Shown in pieces: positions 10,413 through 21,803 of a stretch of DNA of 64,000 nt (position 1 is its first letter; every line of letters begins with the position of its first letter). This DNA is from Chrysolina oricalcia (Eukaryota; Arthropoda; Insecta; Coleoptera; Chrysomelidae), in NCBI GenBank assembly GCA_944452925.2, contig OX101813.2:5541425-5605424 (forward strand), read 5' to 3'. Both the position numbers and the translations under genes were made by a program. Below the pieces are notes generated by a model. It was not told the origin of the DNA, did not search any database, and worked only from the letters and a program-made list of their open reading frames with translations.

Positions 10413-13059
10413 CAGGGTGTTATTTAAGTACGTGGCCAAACTTAAAGGGGTGATTCTTTGAGTGATTCTAAGACGAAAAGTTCATATAAACATAGGTCCG
10501 GTAATGCTTCGTTTTCAAGATACAGGGTGTCAAAATTTTTAAAAGAAATCGTTTTTGTCGTAAATATCTTAATAACCCTTCAACCGATTTTATTGAAATT
10601 TGGCAGTGTTATTGAAGGTTGTAAATGGCGAATTTAACCCTAACTATATCAAAATTATCATGTCCAGTGGCGTCCCGGAAGGCACTGTAACCAATATTTT
10701 TGACAGAAAACATGTGCGCCACAGATTTTTTTGCAATTTTTGTATTCGTTTCACATTGAGCAACTGAAATTACAACTTTTTTATATCAAGAATTTTTTTC
10801 GTATCTTGCTTTGTTTTTGAGAAAAAAACATAAAAATCACTTCATTGCACGTCCCTGGCACAACACAATAAAAAATTGTTGTTATAGGGTTTTTAATGAT
10901 TACAGGTGAATCTGTTATGTTTAAAAATTGTTTGTTTCATTTGGCCAGTGCGTGCATAGTGGTATCGCCGGAAATGCCAAAGCAACATAAAATAAGAAAC
11001 ACCCTTTATTAAAACCACACTGAAACAAAAATGGTACCTAGGCAATTTGTTTCTGTAAGAATACATTCAATAATAACTAACACAAAACTTACAATAGTTG
11101 CTCAAAATGTCCTCCTTCAACTTCAATGCAAGCATTAACTCGTCTTAACATCGATTCCCGAACACGTTGAAATATTTCCGGCGTATGTCTTATCTGATCA
11201 CATGAATCCCGTATTCGTTGGATTAATTCTTTTTCAGTGTTGACTGGAGTTTTATAAACGAGGAACTTTGAATGTCCCCAAAGGAAAAAATCCAAGGGAT
11301 TTAAATCCGGTGACCTGGGCGGCCATGACTGTGGACCTGCGCGACCGATCCAGTTTTCTCCATAAGTTTCATCCAGAAATTGACGTGCTACTATGCTGAA
11401 GTGAGGTGGAGCCCCATCGTGCATGAACCACATTGCTCCTCTTACTGCCAGTGGGACATTTTCTAGTAGTACAGGTAATACAAATTCCAAAAAATGACGA
11501 TACTCTTGACCATTTAATCTCGGAGGTAAAAAATGAGGTCCAATGAGATAATCGCCAACAATACCAACCCAGACATTCACGGAAAACTGCTGTTGATAAT
11601 TATTTTCTATAACCGCATGGGGATTTTCTTCTGCCCAGATATGGTTGTTATGAAAGTTCATAATTGAATTGTGGGAAAAACACGCTTCATCGGTAAATAA
11701 TATACTGGATAAAAATGTCGGAGATGCAACCTGTTGTTGCAAAAGCCACGTAGTATAAACAACTCGCTTGGGAAAATCCGCAGGAAATAACGCTTGAACA
11801 CGCTGTATGTGGTAAGGATACAGTTGGTACTCTTTCAAAATCTTCCATACAGTAAAGTGAGAAATGTTTAATTGTTGTGTAATTTTGCGTGTGCTTGTAT
11901 CGGGGCAACGCTCAACTTCATGTAAAACTTCTTCCTCCAGCGCCACTGTTCTTACCGTTGCAGGTCTCCCAATAAGAGCAGCCGACCTTTGAAAGGTGCC
12001 TGATTCGCACAGCCTTTCATGTATTCTCACAAATGTTTGCCTATTTGGAACATTTCGATGAGGATATCTTTCTTGATAAATGCGTCTAGCCGCTCTGGAA
12101 TTGCCTTGGGCCATTCCATAGACAAAATGCATATCGGCCATTTCCGAGTTTGTAAACCGAACCATTTTCAGATATCAGTAACAAATTTTATATCTCAAAA
12201 CTCTTGAAAACACTTCAAATAATTACTATCAAATAATTACGTATGTACCATTTCAATTTGTGACAGTTATGAAGTTAAATTTGTTTGAACATTTGTTGTT
12301 CCTTCCATGGCCCTCCTACTTTAGTTTCAAAACACTGCAGTAATACATAACAACATTATTTGTTTCATCGAAAACAGGTAATATGAGCGAAAAAAATTAA
12401 AAGATGACTTCCATGTGATATTAATTGTTTAATCATAAATAAAAATGTCTTTATTGCATGTCCATGGAAACAGATATGGTCCATTTTGCAGCACGAGCCG
12501 AAGCCAAGAGCCAAGAGCCGAAAATTCTAAGACTAGAATACAGTATTGATATGAAAAAATATTAGTAAGACCCCAGTTTTTGATGGTTTAGTAGTTGAAA
12601 TGTTTTATTGTGTTGTCACAGGGATGTGCAATGAAGTGATTTTTATGTTTTTTCTCAAAAAAAGCAAGATACGAAAAAAATTCTAGATATAAAAAAGTTG
12701 TAATTTCAGTTGCACAATGTGAAACAAATACAAAAATTGCAAAAAAATCAGTGACGCACATGTTTTCTGTCAAAAATATTGGTTACAGTGCCTTCCGGGA
12801 CGCCACTGGACATGATAATTTTTTTATAGTTAGGGTTAAATTCGCCCTTCACGACCTTCAATAACACTGCCAAATTTCAATAAAATCGGTTGAAGGGTTA
12901 TTAAGACATTTATTACAAAAACGATTTCTTTTAAAAATTTTGACACCCTGTATCTTGAAAACGAAGCTTTACCGGACCTATGTTTTATAAACTTTTCGTC
13001 TTAGAATCACTCAAAGAATCACCCCTTTAAGTTTGGCCACGTACTTAAATAACACCCTG
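10413..13059 (-). mobile_element. Full-length mariner-type element with ~460-bp TIRs
   Basis: Starts CAGGGTGTTATTTAAGTACG at 10413 and ends with its reverse complement at 13059; TA flanks both ends (10411-10412, 13060-13061). The two arms match to about 10874 and from about 12603, with only scattered differences. One intact transposase gene lies between on the minus strand. The length is 2,647 bp. Arms this long are unusual for mariner-type elements, whose TIRs are often about 30 bp. Confidence 0.92.
11089..12165 (-). CDS. Intact mariner/IS630-type transposase, 358 aa
   Basis: Single uninterrupted ORF, ATG at 12165, stop at 11089-11091. N-terminus (residues 1-60, MVRFTNSEMADMHFVYGMAQ...) resembles the DUF4817-type helix-turn-helix; a second HTH with ISHFTVWKILKEY lies near 101-113. 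Catalytic triad: D159 in LFTDEACF, D250 in FMHDGAPPHF and D287 in SPDLNPLDFFLWG, with 36 residues between the last two. The enzyme cuts and pastes DNA at TA dinucleotides in the nucleus. It is flanked by the element's own long inverted repeats and has no break, so the copy may be young or recently active. No intron is needed. Confidence 0.93.
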   Translation of the reverse strand: MVRFTNSEMADMHFVYGMAQGNSRAARRIYQERYPHRNVPNRQTFVRIHERLCESGTFQRSAALIGRPATVRTVALEEEVLHEVERCPDTSTRKITQQLNISHFTVWKILKEYQLYPYHIQRVQALFPADFPKRVVYTTWLLQQQVASPTFLSSILFTDEACFSHNSIMNFHNNHIWAEENPHAVIENNYQQQFSVNVWVGIVGDYLIGPHFLPPRLNGQEYRHFLEFVLPVLLENVPLAVRGAMWFMHDGAPPHFSIVARQFLDETYGENWIGRAGPQSWPPRSPDLNPLDFFLWGHSKFLVYKTPVNTEKELIQRIRDSCDQIRHTPEIFQRVRESMLRRVNACIEVEGGHFEQLL

Positions 13060-13083
13060 TATGTGTACAAAACAGGCTCTGTG

Positions 13084-13929
13084 TTATAACCAGCCAATAT
13101 ATGGCTGATTTTACGAAAATCAAGCAGGAAAAATCACCACATCCATCATAGTTCTTCGGCCGAGTCCAGACGTGAGAATTACACGCTCGACCAAAATGGT
13201 CCGAGAGTATATCCAAGGGTGCGCGCTCTGTTAAGCTCCGCCCTCAGTGCGTCCGACGGATGCCCGGCCAACGATTGGCCAAGCCTTTCTTATAAAGATA
13301 GGTGAGATTTTTACAATATTTATTATTTGTCTCAGCAGTTATCGAGTAATTATCTCATACTTTGAGTACTCCTAGTCTCCAGAAGACTAGTTGTCTTTGA
13401 GATTCCTTCGAATACGAATATACAGAGATTTATCTCTTTGCAGCAGCAAGAATTTCTAAGTAATAGAATTCGCAAATTTTATTAAATCACTACAGCCAAG
13501 GTGTAGTTGATTTACTCGAATAACCACAGGGCTGGTTATTCTATTAAATAGCTTTGCTATTTCGACAATTGAACGAGATCTGATGTATGGTTTTTCCTGA
13601 TTGCTGATTTATTGGGAAATCTACAGCCTTTAAAGGCTTTAAAGGAACGGCGAACTTATGCTAGGTAGCGTAGTATTCGCCTAACCCAACTCTTTTATTT
13701 CCTGAAACCTACAGTTCCTGGTATCCAGCACAGCTGGAATTTCTACATAGAAGAATAGAGTAAGAAATCGTCGTTGTTTGAACTGAAGTGTGCTGAACTT
13801 AAGTGAATAAACAATAAACTATAATCTGAGAGCTTCGCTTTGAACTCTCTTTTTACCTCGAGCTATCTTCGGATAGTTCTTTTACACAGACACTCAAATA
13901 AAGTAGCAATTACAACAAATATCCTAACA
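13084..13929 (+). repeat. Probable retroviral-type LTR (5' or solo)
   Basis: Begins TGTTATAACCAGCC and ends CCTAACA, the TG...CA pattern with TGTT/AACA ends common in Bel/Pao LTRs. It has TATAAA at 13291-13296 and two AATAAA near 13806-13818, in the order promoter then polyadenylation signal. No second LTR, gag or pol is visible downstream, so it is a solo LTR or a 5' LTR with a truncated interior. I saw no clear primer-binding site; GGTAGATAAAAATCTACC follows directly. Confidence 0.5.
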
Positions 13930-14555
13930 GGTAGATAAAAATCTACCCATCTCTTTCAGCGTCGATCAGGTGGGTGTCACAGAAAAGCAGCCTACGTACC
14001 GTTCTTTCTAGAACATATAAAGAAGAATTCGTAAACCAGTGACACTCTGATAGACGTTAAACTTTACGACGCATTACAACAGTTATTACAACAAGGAAGA
14101 TCCCCCTATTCGTTGGTATATTCAATTCTCTCTCTGTTATCAAATCAGTCAAGAATCTCACGTTAAATTTCAATTCAACTTTCAATTCAATTCCCCTGCT
14201 CTCCCTGGAGAACTTGTATGACAAATTCTCCCGGAGCTGTAGGCAACTCTTCTCAGTGGTAAAAGTATTTCACATTTCAATATTCACGAATCTCCGAGCC
14301 ATTTCCGGAAACACCCGAAAATGGACGTAAATTTCCCGCGTTCAGGCGGATCCCTCGACCCGAGAGCTAGCCGGTCTGATTTTCGGTTTGAAAACGCAAG
14401 CCACTCTTTTCCGCCTTTACGACATCTGACGGATCATTGGTTTTGGCACAATTGCAGCGTGCCTGGATGCTCTAGTGATAGCCCGGTTTCAATTTCTCAA
14501 ACAAATTATGATAGTAGAAGTATAGTACTACAGAACTATCAAACTAGATAAAAAT
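13930..14555. other. LTR leader-like sequence and a dispersed repeat
   Basis: Untranslated-looking DNA after the LTR with an ATG at 14321 opening 76 codons of no recognised family. About 14410-14540 shares wording (GACGGATCA, TTTTGGCACAATTGCA, GTGATAGCCCGGTTTCAATT) with 20995-21195 in the opposite orientation, so this part is a dispersed repeat rather than gag. Confidence 0.4.
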
Positions 14556-16135
14556 TATAAAGAAAAGAAAATCATAAATCAAAATTCAATTTTCCTGTTT
14601 CCAGCTGAAGAAATATTCAAATCTGGTAATAAAATGGAAATTGAAAACTACAGGGCGATTTCTATTATGTGTGCGCCAGCAAAACTATTTGAACAAATTA
14701 TTTACAGTAGACTTTTCAAACATGTTGAAATGAATATTTCAAACGAGCAACACGGATTCATGAACAAAAAATCAATAAATACCAATTTATTTTTATTTAC
14801 AAATACTGCTACTAATGCCAGGAAAGAAAAAATGCAATTGTATACCATATTTACAGATTTTAGTAAAGCCTTTGATAAAGTAGATCATGACATTTTATTA
14901 CGAAAAATTCATAAGTTTGGATTATCTTCAAGACTTTTAGAACTCTTAAAAAATTATCTAGAAAACAGAAATGGTATGGTTAGGTATAATGGAAAATTAC
15001 ACGCTAACTCAGAAGTACCACAAGGGTCAAATTTGGGACCTTTACTTTTCATTCTTTTTATTAATGATTTACCCTCTGTGGTGGTGAAATTGTTATTTGC
15101 TGATGATTTGAAGATATTTAGGAAAATTCAAACAGTTAGAGGCTGTGTTTTGCTTCAAAAAGATGGTTATTATTTGTTGTACGAATGGAGCAATGATTTT
15201 AAATTACCATTCAATGTGAAAAAATGCTCAGTAATGACATTATCACATACTAAAGAACAAATACTTTTCGATTATAGCATGGATGAGGATTATCTGAGGA
15301 GATGCACAGAAATCAAAGATCTCGGCATAACGTACAATAATAAACTATCGTTCACTAAACATATTGAGAATACTTCAAAGTCTGCAACCCGAACACTTGG
15401 ATTCATAATTGCTGTGATTTCAGACATATAAAAACATTGATCACGTTATATTACACTCTTGTGAGGCCTAAACTAGAATTCGGTTCAATAACCTGGAATG
15501 GGGAAACACAAACTACTCTAAAATCATTAGAAAAAGTCCAAAACAGATTTCTTCGACATCTGTATTTCAAAAAGTATAAAATCTGGCCAGCTTACAATAT
15601 TGTTAGATCATCTCAGCTCAGGTTACAATTCGATGTTATTTCCTTGGATAATAGGATAAAACTGAATATACTATCATTCTTGTATAGAATAATAAATTAC
15701 GAAATCAATTATTCCGATCTCTTAGCTCTTACCCTTTTAATGTGTCTGCCCGCCGAACCAGGTTCCCTCTAATGTTCAATACTTCATTATTGTCCACGAC
15801 ATCTCGCGCCCCTCTTGCAAACATGCTTCGACTGGCCAATTATACTAATTCATTGATTGATTTAGATTTGTCTATGACATTCAACAGACTGCGAAAACTA
15901 TTTCTTCAGCAACAAATATTAATTAGCATATGATACTAAACCAGGTATTACAATTAGATAATGTTATATAGTAGGTAATACTGTTTATTTTGTATTGATG
16001 TCCCCTACAATTCTATTTGATACTGAAATTTTTCATTTATTGTAATGTTATTTTGAATATAATTTTGAATGTATATATTCATGTAATTAGGCCAATAGGC
16101 CTGTGTGAATATAAATAAATAAATAAATAACCACA
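14556..16135 (+). pseudogene. Non-LTR retrotransposon, 5'-truncated RT (Jockey/CR1 type)
   Basis: 14634-15431 encodes reverse-transcriptase motifs in order: NYRAISIM, GFMNKKSI, FTDFSKAFDKVDHDILLRKI, VPQGSNLGPLLFILFINDL and LLFADDLKIF (catalytic Asp pair). The thumb and C-terminal region continue out of frame at 15437-15772 (LVRPKLEFGSITWN) and 15742-15933, so two frameshifts break it. No endonuclease domain remains. The 3' end is a short (AAAT)n run at about 16112-16131, typical of non-LTR tails. Confidence 0.82.
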
Positions 16136-16254
16136 ATACTGGGACTTAAAAACAACAAATCTCCAGGACCTGGAGGTATAAAATCAGAATAAATAAAAGC
16201 TATCATACCACAAATCATAAAGCCACTGTTTGTTTGAATGTTTTAGACGATGTA
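16136..16254 (+). pseudogene. Start of RT domain of a second non-LTR element
   Basis: The plus strand reads TILGLKNNKSPGPGGIKSE then a stop, then PQIIKPLF. The LKNNKSPGPDGI wording is the conserved entry to non-LTR reverse transcriptase. It is cut after about 16254 by the Penelope-like piece. A matching C-terminal end occurs at 17790-18110 on the same strand. Confidence 0.55.
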
Positions 16255-17092
16255 GTAACTTGATTACTTATATTTCGGACGTCCATCATCTTAATGGTTG
16301 AAAGATTTCTATCTCTTTCAAATTTTTTCACAACGTTTCAATTGCTTGAATCCGCAATCGTCTTCTGGTGAATAGTGACAAAATCAGATGCTACGCGACC
16401 TTTTATAGGTCTATAATTAAAGTGTAATTACGCGCGGTCTTGTGGCGCGCGTGGTTTCGCGCTTTTTCTCCCTCCAAAACGGTCCATGAGCGGTTTCCAT
16501 ACGTTTTTTAATTTCCACGCTTGGTTGACTGAAGGCACCATTGGCTTCTATGTAGGTGGTTTCCATAAATTTCCGTTTGAACCAATGTTCCTCTCTATGA
16601 AGAACACTAGCTTCGTCCCAGAGAATTCGGTGGTATTTTGTCCAGGCGTGGTCAGCAATTCCCGATTTTGATGTTTCCCCTCGTTGAGTCCACTTTTTGT
16701 GTTCGGCTATTCTTACTGATAATGGCCTCTTGGTCTCTCCGATATAGGAATCTCCACATTCACATGGGACTTTGTAAATACAGTTTTTACTTGATTCTGT
16801 TGTGTTCTCTGGTTTCGTCTTGGTGAGGAAGCTTCGCAAGGTACTGCCGGATTGAAAGCAACTCTTGATGTTGTATTTATTTCCGATCCTTCTGATCTTC
16901 TCGGAGATACCCCTGATATAGGGAAGAATGAGAACGGGGTTTTGTGGTCTTTCTTCGGTTGTCTTGGTCTTTTCGAGTTGTTTCCGAACTTCTATGAGTT
17001 TCTCGGAGTATCCGTTTCGGCGTAGGTCCTTTTTGATGTGGTTAATTTCCGCCTCCAATGACTTCTGGTTGTTGCAAATAGACATTCTTTAT
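16255..17092 (-). mobile_element. 5'-truncated Penelope-like element
   Basis: The minus strand keeps only the 3' part: GIY-YIG endonuclease ORF (17085-16417) followed by an untranslated tail to about 16255. The tail has TATAAAAGG near 16400 and a CAGAAGACGATTGC...GCAATTGAAACG hairpin near 16337-16370, like the terminal hammerhead-containing repeats described for Penelope-like elements. The RT domain is lost. It splits a plus-strand non-LTR element. Confidence 0.7.
16417..17085 (-). pseudogene. Penelope-like GIY-YIG endonuclease fragment, 222 aa
   Basis: Residues about 100-130 read NCIYKVPCECGDSYIGETKR: the IY...YIG core of the GIY-YIG nuclease. Conserved PLSVRIAEHKK follows, with downstream ADHAWTKYHRILWD and a Glu-rich end. 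In Penelope-like retroelements this domain nicks target DNA. Upstream, KKDLRRNGYSEKLI is the usual thumb-to-linker wording, so the ORF is the C-terminal third of a longer RT-EN protein. The frame is open, but without RT it cannot act alone. A host GIY-YIG nuclease is unlikely because the linker is Penelope-specific. Confidence 0.82.
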
Positions 17093-17782
17093 TTATGAAA
17101 ATATTCTAATAGGAATTTCACATTCTCATGGCAGTTTTTCATTGAGATTTAGAAAAAATAAGAAATTCATACCAACTCTTCTAGAATTTGAGATATCAGC
17201 ACCAACTTTTATTTTTCAAATGTAGGTCATAGCTCACTATGACTTAGTTATGAATAACTTTTTTTTTCTTACAGATGATATGGCACAGTAATAGTTTTTT
17301 GTTGATAACAACGGAGTTATCGTCATTTATACAAAAACAAGAACAATTTTGAAGTCGCCATCTTGAATTTATAAATTTTAACAAAATAATCATGATCTCC
17401 GAACAAAAAAACCCCCACATACTAATTTTGAATGGAAGCGGACCATAATCACAAATCTCGTCCGCCATATTGAAGGAGCCGCCATTTTTCATTTTTCACT
17501 TCAATAAAAATTCCATAGTTCATTGTCACCGGAATTATGAACATCTGCCAAATTTCAAGTTATTAGGACCGCCAGAAGTGGGTCAAAATTCACTTGCAAG
17601 AGACATGAAAACGATCAAAATTTGTTATTTGCGTATAAAACAAAAACGAATAGATTTTATCAAAATATTTTTTCACATTATAGTTGGCCTTGATAAACTC
17701 CATATTTGGTGTCACTTAACCAACCTCGTATCTCTTACCATAAAAAAGATACCCAGGTGAGCATGGTAAGTGGGACACACTG
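17093..17782 (-). mobile_element. Foldback element, truncated copy
   Basis: Ends GTAAGTGGGACACACTG at 17782 followed by TA. Its interior matches 36015-36720 in reverse orientation, including CAAATCTCGTCC, the GGCGG/GCCGCC stretch and TGAGATATC. The left end stops near 17093, so one inverted arm is missing. No coding capacity recognised. Confidence 0.7.
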
Positions 17783-17789
17783 TATAGAA

Positions 17790-18110
17790 AGCCAACACTT
17801 TATCCCACAGAACTTCTTTATCTAGAAACCAAAATAATGGACATAAAGCAAATATACTTCTTGAGCCTAGCAACAAATCAGTTATTAAATAAACAAGAAT
17901 TGATAAGAAAAAATCATCAGTAGAATACCAGAGGACGTAACGTCTACCAAATCACTTTCGTTCACAAATCGATATGCCAGAGAACTTATAGTTATCTAGA
18001 ACCAAAGGTTTTCAATGCATTACCAGAGAGTCTGAAAAACGAGAAACAAAGGAAAAAATTCCAATCACAAATAAAAAAAAATTGTACTCGAAAATCCTAG
18101 GCAAATAATT
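17790..18110 (+). pseudogene. C-terminus of the second non-LTR element
   Basis: The plus strand near 17985-18095 reads YLEPKVFNALPESLKNEKQR then KKFQSQIKK, the usual last lines of CR1/Jockey-type ORF2 proteins. With 16136-16254 it brackets the Penelope-like and foldback insertions, though the middle of the RT is missing. Confidence 0.5.
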
Positions 18111-18669
18111 CATGAACTCATTGATACATAAAATGAATAAAAGGATATTCCCATGTCCCTTGTTATACTTTCAAACTTTTCAGCATTCAAACTCTACATC
18201 TCTATACTGATCATAGGTACATCTTTATATTCTACATTTTATAATAAAAACTCTCACTTTTGAACATCATATCTACATCTACAAACACATTTTATGCTTT
18301 TAGACAATCAAGAATTCTAACGTTTTTAACACTCCATCATTTTTACATTTGTACAGTTCTTCACCCTTACATTTTCTTTGTTTTTTTATTTTACATTTTC
18401 ACATCTTACATTTTGGTATCTCCAAGTTTTTTTTAATTATACGCACTTTTGTGCACTTTTGTATTGTTACATTTTTAATATACCTCTCTCTTTGAGATAG
18501 TCACATAAGTTATTTTTACAACCAATATTAGTAGACCCTACATTAGTCTCATAAGAATAGTATGGAATTTAAATTTTCTTTCACTTCACTGTTACAGCAT
18601 CTTTTACATCCTGAAATTCTTATATGAATGTACATATCTATATTACTCAATCTAGCATAGTTTTTTATA
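18111..18669. other. AT-rich spacer with TTACATTTT repeats
   Basis: Pyrimidine-rich low-complexity sequence with many TTACATTT and CTACATTT copies. No gene seen. Confidence 0.5.
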
Positions 18670-20649
18670 CAGGGCAGTTCAAATTCGACCCCCACCATTG
18701 GGATCTCCAAAACTACAGGAGATACGTCGAAGCTTAAACTGGGGCAAAGTTGCGTATTCTGGTGCTTAACAAAATAATGTTTTGAAACTTGGAAAATTCC
18801 GAGTATTTCCGGAAATATCGGGAAAAAACTGAAAATCGGAATTTTCGTTTTTATTTTTTTCTATCGTTATTTGACAACATAGCTCAAAACCAAAAGTACA
18901 TTTTCATTGATACTTTTTTTCAGCTACACGTTGTCATGTTCAGATTTACTATCCGACGTTTCGTCTTCTGGCATTCATCATCAACATTTTTTTTTGTTAT
19001 GGGCGCCATATTGTTTTTTTTATACAGAAAAATAGTGATTCTCATTCTGATTTCATTGATGTATAATTTGTTATGATTTGCACTTCTGAAACCACAGATA
19101 TTAAAAAAAAACAACTTCATCTGAGATGGTCATGACTCCATCGAAAAATTTTGTAGTTGTCAGAACTCATTAAATATCATAAGTTTGCACAAATACTTTC
19201 GGAAAGACAACAGCCGGATAGAACATTATTCGGAATTTTGGACAAACACTTGGCTGAGTACGGTGCGTTTGAAGGATGGAATTTTGTAGCTGGCTCTCGA
19301 ATAGGGTAAACCCTACAAACTTCTTGAAAAACATTATTTGGACCGACGAAAGTACTTTTTCGAACTGTGGTGTTTTTAATAGAAATAATTAGCACATTTG
19401 GAGTGAAAATAATCCACGACACTTCAGAGAAGTCAAACCACAAGTTCGGTTTCGTTTGAATGTGTGGGCTGGAATTTATGACGACCGAATACTTGGACCT
19501 CATTTCTTCTCTAATACTTTGAACGGGGAAACCTATCTTCGGTTCTTAAGCAACGAATTCGAAGAATATATGGATACGTTTCCCCTTGTTAATTATAACA
19601 GCTGCTGGTTTTAGCATGACGGGGCTCCTCCACACAATAAAAGAGCAGGTTGCGAATATTTACATCAAAGATTTCCTAATAGGTGGTTGGGAAATTCTGG
19701 ACCAGTGAGGTGGCCGGAAAGGTCACCTGACCTTACAGTTTTGGATACTTTCTTGTGGGGCACTTTAAAGAACAGAATCTATGGAGAGCAAGAATATCAC
19801 ACGCAATTCAGGTCTATCAGAAGAAGGGATATTGTTAGGGCTGTTCTTAATTTGAGACGACGAGCTCGGTTATGTATTCATTTTTTACAAGCTCATGATT
19901 TCATTCTTGTTTTTTGAAACGCACCGTCCTCAGCCAAGTGTTTGCCTAAAATTCCGAATAATGTTCTATCCGGCTGTTGTCTTTTCGGATATAATTCAAA
20001 ATAAATTTGTGTTGTTTTCGTACTATTCCTATCAAATTTATAATAAAGTAAAAAAAAAAAATTTGTAAAATTTGTTTTTACGAAACTCCCAGGTTTTCGG
20101 AGGAAAACCCCTCAAAAGCAGAGCTTGTGCGAGCAAGGGAGATCCGGGACCTACAGAGTAAATAAAAGTTTCAACTTATCTCGTTTTTCTTCATTTGAGA
20201 ATGAGGACATTTCGACTGAAGTATTTTTTTTTAATATCTGTGGTTTCAGAAGTGCAAATCATAACAAATTATACATCAATGAAATCAGAATGAGAATCAC
20301 TATTTTTCTGTATAAAAAACAATATGGCGCCCATAACAGAAAAAAAGTTGATGATGAATGCCAGAAGACGAAACGTCGGATTGTAAATCTGAACATGAAA
20401 ACGTGTAGCTGAAAAAAAGTATCAATGAAAATGTACTTTTGGTTTTGAGCTGTTGTCAAATAACGATAGAAAAAAATAAAAACGAAAATTCCGATTTTCA
20501 GTATTTCTGGAAATACTCGGAATTTTCCAAGTTTCAAAACAGTATTTTGTTAAACACCAGAATACGCAACGTTGCCCCAATTTAAGCTTCAACGTATCTC
20601 CTGTAGTTTAGGAGATCCCAATGGTGGGGGTCGAATTTGAATTGCCCTG
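18670..20649 (+). mobile_element. Second mariner-type element with long TIRs, dead
   Basis: Starts CAGGGCAGTTCAAATTCGAC at 18670 and ends with the inverse at 20649, each flanked by TA (18668-18669, 20650-20651). Arms pair over about 18670-19130 and 20195-20649. A further inner inverted pair (19196-19272 and 19915-19990, containing GACAACAGCCGGATAGAAC) lies next to the gene. A broken transposase lies between. Length 1,980 bp. The family resembles the element at 10413 in catalytic spacing but the ends differ. Confidence 0.85.
19335..19917 (+). pseudogene. Mariner-type transposase, truncated and stopped
   Basis: Reads IIWTDESTFSN (first Asp), a stop, HIWSENNPRHFREVKP, VRFRLNVWAGIYDDRILGPH, then WF*HDGAPPH (second Asp; TAG where Gln is usual) and WPERSPDLTVLDTFLWG (third Asp). 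There are 36 residues between the last two Asp, as in the element at 10413. The N-terminal HTH region is absent, so the copy cannot encode an active enzyme. Confidence 0.82.
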
Positions 20650-21601
20650 TATAAACCACTGATGAATACGTCCACAAACAAGCAGTGTCTACTGCTTCGC
20701 GGTATATTATTTATTCACAACCATTTTGTATTTGTCGAATTCAACTCTGTATCAATCTTTTTGTGAATAAAATTATTATTATTATAACGTATATTCTCAT
20801 TTTGCTCTACAATGGTGTGGAATGGGCGAAAAATGCGAAAACAAGACTGAAGGCCGAGCCCGCGTTAGCTGCCGAGTGGCAGGAGAGTCCGGGAGATGAG
20901 GGGACTTCTAATGAACGAGTTACGTCATCCCTCATCTCCCGCTCTCTCCTTCCACTCGACCGCTTCCACTAGCTGGGCCATTTTCAATCATGTTTGCAAG
21001 CATTTTTCACCCCTTTCGCAGTATTTCAGCGCAAAATGAGAATATACATTTTGTGGTACTGTACTTCTTTCAAAATCTGTTTTAGAAATTGAAATCGGAC
21101 TATCACTAAAGCATCCAGACACGCTGCAAGATAGCGCAAAAAAAAATTCAAATTGCAATTGTGCCAAAACTGATCTGTCAGAGCATGTTTTGTGCACACA
21201 TAAAGTGCACATGATTCAATACTTTCATAAGAAGAATAAAAATGGCGGAATTATGAATTTTTTTGAAAAATTTTACGGTTTTTCCGGGTTTCCTCCGTTA
21301 CTAATGATCCGATCGGGTCGTAAAACATTCCATTTTGTTCGTATTTCAATGATCTACAATTATTTTCATTGGAGCAACCATATTGCTTCATTAGTTTTCA
21401 TTTTATAAGCAAAACAATTTGAAAAACCACGTTTTTGGTTATTTAAATGTTTATTACAAATTAATAAATGACAGTTGCGAATCGAAAACAACAGAATATC
21501 ACTACGGACTGTCTTTCATGTGATGGCAGAGTCGGTTTTCTACTAGTATTTTTGTTCGGAAAAAATGCCCTATTGATTGGCCTAGTATCAAATATACTTG
21601 C
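20650..21601. other. Intronic repeat sequence, no gene seen
   Basis: Contains the inverted counterpart (about 20995-21195) of the repeat at 14410-14540, plus AT-rich DNA. The short ORFs here show no recognised motif. Confidence 0.4.
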
Positions 21602-21803
21602 ATTGACGTCATATTCCAATACAATCCCACACACTGGACAAGAATGAGTTGCAGGACTGGCCGGCGATAGTATATCACGATGTTCAATATTTACATGAAG
21701 TTCCAAGTCTGGTGCAGATTTGAAACTTCCAACACATAATGGACAAATATAGACTTCAGTCTCAACATTTCCAATGGATGGCGATGTCAAGTCAAAATGA
21801 CTC
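21602..21803 (-). CDS. ZUP1: ZUP1-like gene, exon 4 (C2H2 fingers)
   Basis: Acceptor TTCTTTTCAG/GAGTC puts the exon start at 21803. Its first G completes the AG of exon 3 and gives RSHF, closing the third finger. A complete finger follows (CPLC...HVNIEH), then HSCPVCGIVLEY opens another whose histidines are in exon 5. The 3' end is uncertain. A GC donor after GTCAAT (AAT/GCAAGT, 21602) keeps phase 0. GAC/GTCAAT also keeps phase but is a poor donor. Finger spacing would be 15 or 13 residues rather than the usual 12. Confidence 0.72.

Noticed and set aside
20341..20385. Active hammerhead ribozyme in the mariner arm
   Set aside because: Has AGAAGACGAAAC wording but no helix II and not the CUGANGA core.
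18789..20537. Two similar ~95-codon ORFs (18789-19076 plus, 20537-20259 minus) as a gene family
   Set aside because: They are the two arms of the inverted repeats of the mariner at 18670-20649.
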